DNA of 64,000 bases, from contig NZ_CP108032.1 in assembly GCF_036169555.1 (NCBI RefSeq), positions 7,750,001-7,814,000 of the forward strand, in the 5' to 3' direction. Every line of letters starts with the position of its first letter. The first letter of the stretch is position 1. The translations under genes were made by a program, and so were the position numbers. The notes beneath the pieces were generated by a model, which saw only the letters and a list, made by a program, of their open reading frames with translations, was not told the origin of the DNA and searched no databases. Positions 16,451 through 25,789 of this stretch are shown piece after piece. The DNA is from Streptomyces sp. NBC_00306. Lineage in GTDB: Bacteria; Actinomycetota; Actinomycetes; Streptomycetales; Streptomycetaceae.

Positions 16451-18736
16451 CTACGCATCGTCGTCGCCGAGCGCTTCCTCGACCCAGATGATCTTTCCGT
16501 TCGGTGTGTAGCGGGTTCCCCACCGTCGAGCGAGCGCTGCGATGATCAGCAGGCCCCGCCCGTTCTCGTCCTGGGCCCGGGCATGACGCAGGTGCGGTGA
16601 TGTGGCGGCCTCATCCGAGACTTCGATCGTCAGTGAGCGGTCGCGTATGAGGCGTACCGTCGGGTTGCCGCTGGCGTGGCGGATCACATTGGTCACCAGT
16701 TCACTGACGATCATCTCTGTCGTGAACGTATGAGCCTCCAGCCCCCAGTCCTCGAGCTGGTGACCGGCTTTCTCCCTGGACTCGGCCACCGCGGCGGGCT
16801 CCCGGCTGCCCGTCCAGGTGGCGACGGACTCGGCGGGAAGGCGGTGGGTGAGGACCGCCAGAACGGCAGCCCCGTCACCCGGATCTTGCCCCAGCAGGCT
16901 GTGCACAATGCTGTCGCAGGTCGCTCTGGGGTCGTGGGCCGCATGGTGAGCCGCTTGGCGCAGCTGGGCCATACGCTCCTCCGCGCGGGCGCTGGGCTCC
17001 AGGAGCGACTGTGAGTAGAGGGTCAGCATGCTCTCCGGAGCCAGGGACGTACGGCTCACGTCGTAGCTCGCACCCTGTCCGAGTGGGGGCCCGACCGGCA
17101 CGTCCACGATGGTCACGTCACCGTCGGCGGATGCCACGAGCGGGGCGGGCCAGCCGGCCGAGGCCGCCGCGAGTTCCCCGGTCACGGGGTCGTAGACGGC
17201 GTACAGGCAACGGGGAGAATCCGCGGTGGCGGGCGATGCCCCCGGCTGCGGACGGGCACCGGCGGGGAGGATATGACCGGTGGCATCGTCGAGATGAGCC
17301 AGTAGCTCGTTGGGCGGCAGGTCGAGCCCGGCGAGGGTGTCCAGGGCCGTGCGGAATCGCCCCATGGTCACGGATGCGTCGACTCCCTGCTGCGGAACCT
17401 GCCCGATGGCCAGACCGACACGGGCTCCGGACAGCGCGATGACATCGAACCAGACCGTCTGCCGGGATCCCGGTGTGTAGAAGTGGGCCGTCGTCACCCC
17501 CGAGAGCTCCGGGAACGTTCGCGGGAGCAGGCTCCGCTGGAGCGCGACGGCGGTGGTGTGCTCCCTGGTGTAGCAGCGCGCGTTCTCGATGTGAACGCAT
17601 GCCTTGGCGCTCACCTGCTCGGCGAGGCCCACATCGAGGGTGTCGAAGGGGACGGGGTGGCGCGGCCCTCGATAGAAGCTGGCGAGCCCCAGGAGACGCC
17701 CGCGGGACGACAGGGGCAGCACGATCATCGAATGGACCCCGGCGTCCCTCAGGGCGCCTGCGCGAGCGGCGTCGTGCGTGAGCCAGTCGGACGGCGATGT
17801 GTGCGGGTCCAGCAGTCGGGGTGTGAGGTCGGCCATCACCTGCGTGTAAGGGGTCGGGGACACGAAGTAGCTCATCTCGCCGACGGCGTAGACGGGTTGC
17901 AGTTCGCCCCGCGACTCGAAGGCGGCCCGGCGCACGGGCACATCGGTGCCGACCGGCGGCGCCGGCGCCTCGCCTCCCTGCAGGACCGCGTCGATGAGGT
18001 CGACCGAGACGGCGCCGGCGAAATCCCGTGTGGCGACGCCGGCGAGTTCCTGCGCCGTCCGCATCGCGTCGAGTGTGGTGCCGATCTCCGCGTGCGCCTG
18101 GGCGAGAAGGTGCGCTGCCGTCCGGTCGCGGTCCTGCTCGGTGACATCGTGGATCACGGCTCCGACGCCGATGGTCTGCTGCTCGTCCAGGAGCTGAAAT
18201 GCGGTGACGGCGAAGACACGGGGGTGATCATGACCGTCGTGCCCGCCGACCCTGCCCTGGACAGCTGGTTCGCTGCCGTCCAGCACCTGCTCGAGAACCG
18301 CGGCAAGGGGGAGGCGCGAGCCGAGGTCCGCCACGCGGTGCTCCAGTACGTCGCCGGCCGGGCGACCGCGCATGGCCAGGGCCGCGGAGTTGCTGCGCAG
18401 GACACGAAGCTCGGTGTCGTACACCTCCAGCCCGGCGCTGGACTGCTCGAACGCCGAGTACTCGAAGGCCGCTTCGACGTGCGCGGCCCGGAGGCTGGGA
18501 GCGGTACCGCGGATGTCGACGACAGTCTCTGTGCCGTGGCGCCCGACGCTGAGCAGCAGGGCGGCCGGCGCAGGGGCATCGCCCTGTGCTGCGAGGTGGT
18601 CCAGGAGGTCGGAGAGAAGGCGGCCGGCAGGCTGTCCCACGGGGTCGGCGGAGAGGGCAAAGTACCTGCCCGTGGGGTCACGCCAGCTGGAGACATTTCC
18701 GCTGTCGTCCAGAGTGAACGAACTCTCGTGTGCCAT
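16451..18736 (-). CDS. PAS-GAF-(degenerate SpoIIE/PP2C)-HATPase regulatory protein
   Basis: 762 residues from the ATG at 18736, preceded by GAGGAGG; the frame opens 58 codons further without a site. Order: N-terminal sensory part and PAS (about 1-210), GAF (about 240-400), SpoIIE-like domain (about 400-610) and a C-terminal anti-sigma-kinase HATPase (about 640-762; SELVTNVIRHA, VSDEA, ENGRGLLII). In the SpoIIE-like domain the usual metal ligands are gone: GQVPQQG stands where GDVxGHG is expected, YSQSLLE where YTDGLVE is expected, and GDGAAVL where DDxALL is expected. It is therefore probably a pseudophosphatase with a live kinase/ATP-binding end. Confidence 0.88.
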   Translation of the reverse strand: MAHESSFTLDDSGNVSSWRDPTGRYFALSADPVGQPAGRLLSDLLDHLAAQGDAPAPAALLLSVGRHGTETVVDIRGTAPSLRAAHVEAAFEYSAFEQSSAGLEVYDTELRVLRSNSAALAMRGRPAGDVLEHRVADLGSRLPLAAVLEQVLDGSEPAVQGRVGGHDGHDHPRVFAVTAFQLLDEQQTIGVGAVIHDVTEQDRDRTAAHLLAQAHAEIGTTLDAMRTAQELAGVATRDFAGAVSVDLIDAVLQGGEAPAPPVGTDVPVRRAAFESRGELQPVYAVGEMSYFVSPTPYTQVMADLTPRLLDPHTSPSDWLTHDAARAGALRDAGVHSMIVLPLSSRGRLLGLASFYRGPRHPVPFDTLDVGLAEQVSAKACVHIENARCYTREHTTAVALQRSLLPRTFPELSGVTTAHFYTPGSRQTVWFDVIALSGARVGLAIGQVPQQGVDASVTMGRFRTALDTLAGLDLPPNELLAHLDDATGHILPAGARPQPGASPATADSPRCLYAVYDPVTGELAAASAGWPAPLVASADGDVTIVDVPVGPPLGQGASYDVSRTSLAPESMLTLYSQSLLEPSARAEERMAQLRQAAHHAAHDPRATCDSIVHSLLGQDPGDGAAVLAVLTHRLPAESVATWTGSREPAAVAESREKAGHQLEDWGLEAHTFTTEMIVSELVTNVIRHASGNPTVRLIRDRSLTIEVSDEAATSPHLRHARAQDENGRGLLIIAALARRWGTRYTPNGKIIWVEEALGDDDA

Positions 18737-19037
18737 CAGCGGCACCTCCTCGCACAGCCCCGTCCACTGCCTCCCGCTACGCGGCAGCGATCCGGCTGTG
18801 CGGCATCCTTTCCAGCTTGACGGGGGAGCGCCGCGTCGGCAACCGGCAGCCGGCTCCCCGTCCAGCGCCACCTGCGCGCCCACCGCCACCTGCCCGATGG
18901 TCCGGCCCACCGCGCGGGGCCAGGCGCGTCCGAGTAGAATTGTCGGTCTGCAATCGTGCCCGGGTGCGCCTGTGGTCCACTCCGTCGGACAGCATCCACA
19001 TCACCGCATCCACACCGTCAATGCAGGGCCGGGTGCC
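18737..19037. promoter_or_regulatory. Divergent promoter region
   Basis: About 300 bp between the pseudophosphatase start and the TDT transporter start. It must hold both promoters; no operator could be singled out. Confidence 0.35.
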
Positions 19038-20000
19038 ATGAGTTCGACCGCGCAGTCCTCCGCGAAAAGACTGGTCAGTCTCCCGCACTTCGCCATTCCG
19101 CTGGGATTCGCGGGTCTTGGCGGTGCATGGGCGGTAGCGGCTGTGACGCTGGGCGCGCCCGCGTGGATCGAGGTCACCTTCTATTCGATCGCCGCGGTCC
19201 TCTGGATTCTGTTCTCCACCGTCTACATCGGCGAGAGGCTGCGGAACACCCGAGAGTTCCGGGACGACAGGGAAAGCGCGGTCTCCGGAGCAGGGGCCGC
19301 ATTCCTGCCCGTTGTCGGGATTCTGCTGCTCGCGCACTTCGGTCAGTACATGCCTCTGCAAGCGGCGAGAACTGTCTGCTGGATCCTCGTTGCCGCACTG
19401 GCGACCGTGGCCGCTCAGCTGTTCGCTCACTGGCTGACCGGGCAGCTGACGTTCAAACAACTGCATCCCGGATACTTCCTCCCGCTGGTGGCCGGGCCGT
19501 TCATCGCCAGCATCGGCCTTTCCAGCGTCCACGCCATTCCGGCTGCCAGGACGGCTCTGGGGGTCGGCATCTTCTTCTGGGTCATCATCGGCGGCGTCAT
19601 CACCGCTCGACTCATCACGGCCGGCCCTCTGCCCGTGCCGGTCATTCCCTCGCTCTCCGTGCTTCTGGCCCCGCCGGCCACCGGAGGGATCGCCACGTTC
19701 TTCGCGTACCCCGGACCGGTCGGCCCCCTCCAGCTGGCCTTCTTCGGCGTCTTCATCATGATGGTGCTCATCCAGATCGCCCTGTTCAGGGCATACATCA
19801 ATCTGCCCTTCAATCTGAATTTCTGGAACTTCACCTTTCCCGTCTCGGCTTCGGCCAACTACGGCCTGCACTGGCTCGGCGAGGCCACCTTCGACGGCCG
19901 GCGTCAGCTCGCCTGGGCGATCGTCTGCCTCGCCACCGTCATCGTGCTCTCGATCGCCGCGGCGACGGTGCGCAGCCTTCTTCCGGACCACAGAACCTGA
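19038..20000 (+). CDS. TDT/SLAC1-family (TehA-like) membrane transporter
   Basis: 320 residues with about ten hydrophobic segments evenly spaced, e.g. FAIPLGFAGLGGAWAVA at the start and the PGPVGPLQLAFFGVF and LPFNLNFWNFTFPVSA segments, characteristic of the tellurite-resistance/dicarboxylate transporter family. It probably exports or channels a small anion; the tellurite link is historical. ATG at 19038 follows only a weak GCAGGG site. Convergent with the antiporter gene, 25 bp apart, with a small ACCGGC/GCCGGT hairpin between. Confidence 0.88.
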   Translation: MSSTAQSSAKRLVSLPHFAIPLGFAGLGGAWAVAAVTLGAPAWIEVTFYSIAAVLWILFSTVYIGERLRNTREFRDDRESAVSGAGAAFLPVVGILLLAHFGQYMPLQAARTVCWILVAALATVAAQLFAHWLTGQLTFKQLHPGYFLPLVAGPFIASIGLSSVHAIPAARTALGVGIFFWVIIGGVITARLITAGPLPVPVIPSLSVLLAPPATGGIATFFAYPGPVGPLQLAFFGVFIMMVLIQIALFRAYINLPFNLNFWNFTFPVSASANYGLHWLGEATFDGRRQLAWAIVCLATVIVLSIAAATVRSLLPDHRT

Positions 20001-20025
20001 GTACCGGCCCGTCTGCCGGCGCCGG

Positions 20026-21267
20026 TCACGGCCCGCGGTCCGGCCGTGCTTCCGCATGCTCCTCGGACTGGGCTCCGCCTGAGCGCCGGGCGTAGAAGCG
20101 GCCGAGCGGCTCGATGCTCAGTCCGTGCAGCACGATGCTGAGCATCACGGTCACCACCATGACGCGGACGATGAAGTCCGCCTGTTCGCCGGGCAGATCG
20201 ATGACCGCGAGCGACCCGAACACGATCGATGTCACGCCTCTCGGGCCCATCCAGCCGAGGAACAGTTTGTCCGAGCGCTTCAGCCCGCTCCCGGTGAGCA
20301 CGAGCAGTACAGGGAGCATGCGGACGAGAGTGACGACGAGGAGCGCGTAGAGGATCACCGAGGCATGGAAGCCGTCCCAGAAGGCGTTGTTGACGATCTG
20401 GCCGAACAGGAACCAGAGCGCGAGGGTCATGAGTGCGACGAGGTCGTCGGTCATGGCCGCCGCGTTCTCCGGGAGCCGGCGCATCGCCGGGGCGAAGAAC
20501 ACACCGGCCACGAAGGAGGCGACGAAGCCGTTCCCTCCCACGGCGGAGGAGAGACTGTACGCGGCCACCGGGACGGCGAGCACACCCAACCTCGTGGCCG
20601 AGGGATGAGTCCACCCGTGCGACCAGGACGTACGCAGCAGCCACCCGGCCGCACCGCCGACGACCAGGCCCGAGGCCAGCGCCCAGCCCGCCGCCTCGAC
20701 CGCTTGCAGCAGCGCGTCCGCGTAGTCGGCATGTGAGCCGTGGGATTCGGCGGCAACGGCGACGCAGAGCAGAAAGATCGGCGAGGTGATGCCGTCGTTG
20801 AGGCCTCCTTCGACGTTGAGCACCTCGCGCAGCCGGGCCGGGATACGGGTGTCCCGGACGATGGCCGCCGTGGGCGCCAGGTCGAGCGGGACGACAATGG
20901 TCGCGAGGACCGCCAGCAGCCAGCCCGACTGATCGGGAAAGATCAGGTACCCGGCCAGAAAGGCGCCGCCCAGGGTGAGCGGCAGTGCACCGCCGAGAAG
21001 CCGAAGGACGAGCCCTTTCTCCCGTCCGAGGATTCCCCCGGGAACCTCGATGGCGTCCACGAAGAGCAGCAGGGCCAGAACGACTTCCACCGCGTGCTCG
21101 AACACATTGGTGTCGAGGTCGAACCGCAGCGGGGGATCCGAGCCTCCCGTCAGAGCGATTCCCGCGCACATCATCGCGATGGGTGCGGTGATGCTCCAGC
21201 GCGACAGCCGGTGGGCGAGAAGCGACCACACGAACAGAATTCCGGCAATGACCGCGACGGCAAGCAT
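20026..21267 (-). CDS. CPA1-type cation/proton antiporter
   Basis: 413 residues, 11-12 hydrophobic helices. Transport motifs visible: LDLAPTAAIVRD, the paired EGGLNDGITSP with the Asn-Asp ion site, and MGPRGVTSIVFG. This is the Na+(K+)/H+ antiporter fold of the inner membrane used in pH and salt homeostasis. The cytoplasmic tail is short and charged, with no CBS or TrkA domain. Confidence 0.9.
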   Translation of the reverse strand: MLAVAVIAGILFVWSLLAHRLSRWSITAPIAMMCAGIALTGGSDPPLRFDLDTNVFEHAVEVVLALLLFVDAIEVPGGILGREKGLVLRLLGGALPLTLGGAFLAGYLIFPDQSGWLLAVLATIVVPLDLAPTAAIVRDTRIPARLREVLNVEGGLNDGITSPIFLLCVAVAAESHGSHADYADALLQAVEAAGWALASGLVVGGAAGWLLRTSWSHGWTHPSATRLGVLAVPVAAYSLSSAVGGNGFVASFVAGVFFAPAMRRLPENAAAMTDDLVALMTLALWFLFGQIVNNAFWDGFHASVILYALLVVTLVRMLPVLLVLTGSGLKRSDKLFLGWMGPRGVTSIVFGSLAVIDLPGEQADFIVRVMVVTVMLSIVLHGLSIEPLGRFYARRSGGAQSEEHAEARPDRGP

Positions 21268-21406
21268 GCCACCCGCTTCCTACTCTGCGCGTCCCCCCGG
21301 GACTCGCAAAAGCTTAGGCGGGCAGGCCACGCAGCCGTTGACGACGCTGCCGGGGAATGCCTCGACTTCAATGGAAGCGCGGTCGTCCGGATCAATGCGC
21401 CGGCGT

Positions 21407-22582
21407 TCAGCCCTTCGCCGCCGCGCGGTACGGGCGGAAGAACTCGCGCAGTTCCTCGGCGTAGAGCTCCGGCTCCTCGAACGGCGCGAAGTGCCCGCCG
21501 CGTGCGGGCTCGGTCACGCGCACGAGGTTCGTCGTGCGCTCGAGCCACGCCCGCGGCGGCCGGACGACGTCACCGGGGAAGAGCGAGAATCCGGACGGCA
21601 CCTCGACCCGGCGGGCGTGCTGCGCGGCCGGGATCGCCGCGTTCGCCCGGTACATGCGCATCGACGAGCCGATCGTCCCGGTGAGCCAGTAGAGCGTGAG
21701 ATTGGTAAGGATCTCGTCCTTCGTGAAGCTCCGCTCGATGTCCCCGTCGCAGTCGCTCCACGCTCGGAGCTTCTCGACGATCCATGAGGCGAGCCCGGCC
21801 GGGGAGTCGTTGAGACCGACGGCAGCGGTCTGAGGCTTCGTACGGTGCATTGCGGCGTAGGCGCCCTCACTACCGCCCCAGGCCGCTACGCCCTCGAGCC
21901 AGGCGCGTTCCTCGGGTTCGAGGTCCGCCAGGTCGCCGGTGAACACGGGAACACCGGCGTCCGTTCGATGGACGGCCACCACCCGGTCCGGATGATCGAG
22001 CGCGAGGTAGCGGCTCACATGGCTGCCGATGTCCCCGCCCGCCGCACCGAACCGCGGGTAGCCGAGGAGGCCCATGAGTTCGGCCCACAGACCGGCGACG
22101 GCGATGGAGTCGAGAGGGGGACCGATGGGAGCGTCGGAATACCCGAAGCCCGGTACGTCGGGCACGACCACATCGAACGCGTCGGCAGGATCGGCGCCGT
22201 GCGCTCCGGGGTCGGTCAGGAGGGGGATGACCTTCGTGTACCGCCAGAACGAATCCGGCCACCCGTGACTGAGGACCAACGGCAGCACCGGACCTGACGA
22301 CGCGACAGCCCGGGCGTGGACGAAGTGGATTCCGAGACCGCCGAGCGGCACACGGAAGCGAGGGAGCCGGGCAAGCGCCGCCTCCTGCGCCGGCCAGTCG
22401 AAGACGTCCGCCCAGTAGCCGACGAGTTCACGGAGGTAGTGCACGTCGGTCCCGAGGGACCACCCGGCGCTCTCGGGGCTGTCCGGCCAGCGTGTCGCGC
22501 GCAGCCGCGCCCGAAGGTCTTCGAGCACGGCGGGATCGGCCTGCGGGGTGAACGGGTCCGGCTGGGGCAGGGCTTCCGGCAT
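21407..22582 (-). CDS. Epoxide hydrolase, alpha/beta fold
   Basis: 391 residues from the ATG at 22582; the frame includes an ATG three codons earlier, but TAGCAT lies seven bases before 22582 and no Shine-Dalgarno is seen. An N-terminal epoxide-hydrolase domain (FTPQADPAVLEDLRARL...TRWPDSP) precedes the hydrolase core: oxyanion motif HGWPDS, nucleophile Asp in GGDIGSH and catalytic His in RGGHFAPFEEPE. The family opens epoxides to diols; the native substrate is unknown. Cytoplasmic. Confidence 0.92.
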   Translation of the reverse strand: MPEALPQPDPFTPQADPAVLEDLRARLRATRWPDSPESAGWSLGTDVHYLRELVGYWADVFDWPAQEAALARLPRFRVPLGGLGIHFVHARAVASSGPVLPLVLSHGWPDSFWRYTKVIPLLTDPGAHGADPADAFDVVVPDVPGFGYSDAPIGPPLDSIAVAGLWAELMGLLGYPRFGAAGGDIGSHVSRYLALDHPDRVVAVHRTDAGVPVFTGDLADLEPEERAWLEGVAAWGGSEGAYAAMHRTKPQTAAVGLNDSPAGLASWIVEKLRAWSDCDGDIERSFTKDEILTNLTLYWLTGTIGSSMRMYRANAAIPAAQHARRVEVPSGFSLFPGDVVRPPRAWLERTTNLVRVTEPARGGHFAPFEEPELYAEELREFFRPYRAAAKG

Positions 22583-22589
22583 GCGAGGC

Positions 22590-22595
22590 ATGCTA
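22590..22595 (-). promoter_or_regulatory. -10 element TAGCAT of a likely leaderless mRNA
   Basis: TAGCAT on the minus strand, seven bases before ATG 22582 of the epoxide hydrolase; it decides between two in-frame ATGs. Confidence 0.35.
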
Positions 22596-22747
22596 ACGGC
22601 GTCGGCCCGCGTTTCCGCCGCGCCCGCACCTGCGCGCCGCGACGAGGACGGAACCCGCTGCCGGTGCCCTGGCAGCCGGTACGCCCCGGGCCGACGAAGC
22701 CGTACCTACGCACGGTGGCGTCGCCGGCCCGGGACGATCCCGGGCTG

Positions 22748-25700
22748 TCAGTCCAGCGGCTCGATCCAGACGTTCCTGAAGCGGACCTTGTTGCCATGGT
22801 CCTGGAGCCTGATCGCGCCCGCCGCGGCCGATTCCGCGTCGCCCGCGCCGGTCGGGCCGTCCACCGCGACGTTGTCGTGCACCTTCTTGCCGTTCCACAC
22901 CACGGTGATCCTGGAGTCATCGGTCTTCTTGCCCGCGGCGTCGAAACGGGCCGCGCGGAAGACGATGTCGTACGTCTGCCAGGTCTCCGGTGCGGTGGAG
23001 GCGTTCAGGTCCGCGGCCTTCTTGTTGTAGATGGACGCGGCCTCGTTCGCGGCGAGTTTCGCCACTTTGAACGAGTCCAGGATCTGGATCTCGTACCGCT
23101 CCTGGAGGTAGATGCCGCTGTTGCCGCGGTCCTGCCCGGTGACGTCGTCCGGCAGCTTCGGCACCCGGAATTCGGCGTGCAGTCTGAAGTCGCCGAAAGC
23201 CTGCTTGGTGCGGATGTCACCGCAGCAGACCTCGATGGAGTTGTCGGCGGTGTGCGGCCATTCGGCGCTGCGGCCGTCGGTGTGCTGCCAGGCGGTGGAG
23301 ACGCTGCCGCCGGAGAACAGGTCGATACGACTGCCGGGTCTGCGCACCTCGATCATGTCGAGGTTGACGTGACCGGTGTCTTCGGCCCGGTAGGTGTAGG
23401 TGATGGTGTTGCGGCCCTTGCGCAGGGCGAGCCGCTCGGTCTTGGTGGACCAGCGGTTCCAGGCGCCGGTGAAGGGGAGGCCGGTCTGCTGTGCCTGGCC
23501 GCCGTTGACGCTGACACCGAGGGTCTTGGTGCCGGTGAAGGGGTGCGGCCCGTTGGCGTACCGCAGTCCCACGTCGTAGCTGCCCTTCGCGGGTGCCTCG
23601 ACCTCGAAGGTCGCGGTGGCGCCCTGGGTGCTGAAGCCGTCGACGAAGCCACCGCCCGTGTAGCCGGCGTGCTCGGTGTCGATGTCGGCTCCGCTGGACA
23701 GGCGCGCCGATTCCGCGTCGTACGAGGTGGTGGGCTGCTCGGGGCCGGGGCGTGCGTTCAGCGTGTACCAGGCCTCGGTGGACCAGAGTTGCTCACCGGC
23801 GTCCGAGGCGAAGGGGCGCGGTGAACGTACGTGCACCACCCGGTCGGTCTTGAGGCCGGGGATGGTGAGCCGGACGGTCCGACGGTCGGCGGAGAGCCGG
23901 GCGCCCGTGACCGGGAGCACCTCTTCGTCGACCTTGGGGCCTCCGTACGCCGGGGTGGGGACGTAGCGCCACTGCTCGACGGAGTAGGCGCCGTTCGTCA
24001 GCTTGGCGGCCGTCTCCTCCGACAGGGGCTTGGTGTAGGTGAGGTCGAAGCCGTCGCGGGTGGCGCGCATGGTCTTGATGTCGAAGGCGGTCCTGCCGTT
24101 CGGCGTGAGCTTCTGCAGGCCGAAGCGGAGTTTGCCTTCCTGGCCCCAGTTCCCGTCGGCGCCGAGGCCGCCGGCGTAGATGGCACCGTCCGGTCCGGTG
24201 CTGATGCGGGTGATGCCGGCCTCCAGGCCCTGGGTGTGCCGGAACACGGCGCCCTGGTATTCGCCGTCCACCTTCTCCAGGTCGGCGCGCTGGAGCCCGC
24301 CGTAGGTGACGTCGCCGAAGAGCATCTGCCCGGCGAAGGGGCCCTTCTCCAACAGCATCGGTGTGCTGGGGGAGTTGGCGATCTCGTTCTGCGGCAGCCA
24401 GAGCACCGGCTTGCTGACCGTCCGGTCGTCGAACGGGCCGTCCGGGTTGGTGTAGTGGTTGAAGAAGCGGTCCTGCTCGACGTGGACCAGCTTGGAGGCG
24501 GGCAGCCAGCCGCCCTGGTTGTCGGTGACGAACAGCTCGCCCTGCGGGCCCCGCCCGATCCCGTTCGGCGTGCGGAGGCCGCCGGCCAGGTAGGTCACCT
24601 TGCCGGTCTTCTTGTTCACCTTGATGGTGGTGCCGCGGTTCGCGGCAGGCTGCGGATCGGTGGTCGCGCCGCCGTAGTTGATGGCGACCGAGAGGTTCAG
24701 ATAGAAGTCCCCCTTCTCGTAGAGCAGGCCGAAGGCGAACTCGTGGAAGTTCCCTCCGTAGGGCCACTCGGCGATCTTGCGCATCTCGTCCGAGGCGTTG
24801 TCGGCCTCGATGTCGGAGAGTTCGGTGAGCTGGTGCTTCTCCGAGACGTACAGTTTTCCGTCGACGTACTTGATCCCCATCGGCTCCTTGAGCCCACCGG
24901 CGATCTTCTTGTAGGTGACCTTCTCCGGGCCGGTGTCACCCGTGACGTGGTCGAGGACGTACACCTCTCCCTCCGTCTTGGTGCTGCCGCCCCACGTCGT
25001 CACGGCGAGCCGCCCGTCCGGCAGCCAGTCCATCGCGGAGACCTGCGGCTCGAAGCCCTTGGGGCGCAGATCGGTGAGGGTGTAGCCGGGATTGACCGAG
25101 GTCAGCGGGAGGCCGTCGCCGGGGGTGTCGTAACTGCCCTCGCACTCCTTGCGACCGGGAGCGGTGACGCGGACGACGCCGGCGTCGGTGCTGAGTACGG
25201 ACTGGGGGACGAGCGTGAAGTCGTCGGCGCCCGGCGGCTTCCACTGCAGTGTGACCTGCTGGTCGCCGCCGCGGTCGAAGTGGTCGATACGCAGGGCGTG
25301 GTAGCCGGGGGTCAGGGCCGACTCGCCGTCCTTGGGCTCGGCACCGTGCAGCCCGTCGTGGTCGATGACCTTCTTGTCGCCGATGAAGAGGCGGGAGCCG
25401 TCGTCGCTGATGAGGCGGAAGGCGTACGTGCCGTCTGCGGGGACGTTGATGTTGCCGAGGATCTGCGACACGAAGTTGTCGGTGAAGCCGAAGCCCTCCG
25501 TGGAGGACCAGTCGGCGGTGGGGATCAGCTTGTCGACGTTGGGGGTCTGGGCCGGTTTGAGATCGCAGAGCTTGCTCAGCGGGGACTGGACGTCGAAGAC
25601 GCGGAGAGTGACGCCGGGTTCCTGGGGCGGTAAGTCCGCGAAGGGCTTGTCGCCCGGAGAGGGCTTCTCGTCCGCGTCGGCGACAGGGGCCGCGAGGCCG

Positions 25701-25789
25701 CCGGTCAGCAGGGCCGCGAGGAGCAGCCCGGTGATTCTGCGTGGTCTGCGGCGAATGGTGCGGAGGGCCGGGGCCTTGCGTGGCGTCAC
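22748..25789 (-). CDS. Secreted multidomain carbohydrate-active protein (PA14 - sorbosone-dehydrogenase-like propeller - CBM6-like - DUF1080)
   Basis: 1013 residues from a GTG at 25789 that has a perfect AGGAGGA site. A signal peptide (LLLAALLTGGLAAPVADA) is followed by a PA14-like sugar-binding domain (about 60-185; FRLISDDGSRLFIGDKKVID), a beta-propeller of the glucose/sorbosone dehydrogenase class (about 235-630), a CBM6-like jelly roll (about 690-810; NTITYTYRAEDTGHVNLDMI) and a C-terminal DUF1080/3-keto-disaccharide hydrolase domain (about 820-1013; NSGIYLQERYEIQILDSF, VRFRNVWIEPL). Extracellular; probably binds and degrades oxidised glycosides. Four linked modules on one chain are unusual in length but each is clear. 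Confidence 0.88.
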   Translation of the reverse strand: MTPRKAPALRTIRRRPRRITGLLLAALLTGGLAAPVADADEKPSPGDKPFADLPPQEPGVTLRVFDVQSPLSKLCDLKPAQTPNVDKLIPTADWSSTEGFGFTDNFVSQILGNINVPADGTYAFRLISDDGSRLFIGDKKVIDHDGLHGAEPKDGESALTPGYHALRIDHFDRGGDQQVTLQWKPPGADDFTLVPQSVLSTDAGVVRVTAPGRKECEGSYDTPGDGLPLTSVNPGYTLTDLRPKGFEPQVSAMDWLPDGRLAVTTWGGSTKTEGEVYVLDHVTGDTGPEKVTYKKIAGGLKEPMGIKYVDGKLYVSEKHQLTELSDIEADNASDEMRKIAEWPYGGNFHEFAFGLLYEKGDFYLNLSVAINYGGATTDPQPAANRGTTIKVNKKTGKVTYLAGGLRTPNGIGRGPQGELFVTDNQGGWLPASKLVHVEQDRFFNHYTNPDGPFDDRTVSKPVLWLPQNEIANSPSTPMLLEKGPFAGQMLFGDVTYGGLQRADLEKVDGEYQGAVFRHTQGLEAGITRISTGPDGAIYAGGLGADGNWGQEGKLRFGLQKLTPNGRTAFDIKTMRATRDGFDLTYTKPLSEETAAKLTNGAYSVEQWRYVPTPAYGGPKVDEEVLPVTGARLSADRRTVRLTIPGLKTDRVVHVRSPRPFASDAGEQLWSTEAWYTLNARPGPEQPTTSYDAESARLSSGADIDTEHAGYTGGGFVDGFSTQGATATFEVEAPAKGSYDVGLRYANGPHPFTGTKTLGVSVNGGQAQQTGLPFTGAWNRWSTKTERLALRKGRNTITYTYRAEDTGHVNLDMIEVRRPGSRIDLFSGGSVSTAWQHTDGRSAEWPHTADNSIEVCCGDIRTKQAFGDFRLHAEFRVPKLPDDVTGQDRGNSGIYLQERYEIQILDSFKVAKLAANEAASIYNKKAADLNASTAPETWQTYDIVFRAARFDAAGKKTDDSRITVVWNGKKVHDNVAVDGPTGAGDAESAAAGAIRLQDHGNKVRFRNVWIEPLD

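Noticed and set aside
17483..18820. 445-codon plus-strand frame opposite the pseudophosphatase
   Set aside because: Third-position bias and domain content support only the minus-strand gene.
23831..25633. 600-codon open frame antisense to the multidomain secreted protein
   Set aside because: Mirror of a strongly GC3-biased gene; low-complexity Gly/Val/Ala product without motifs.
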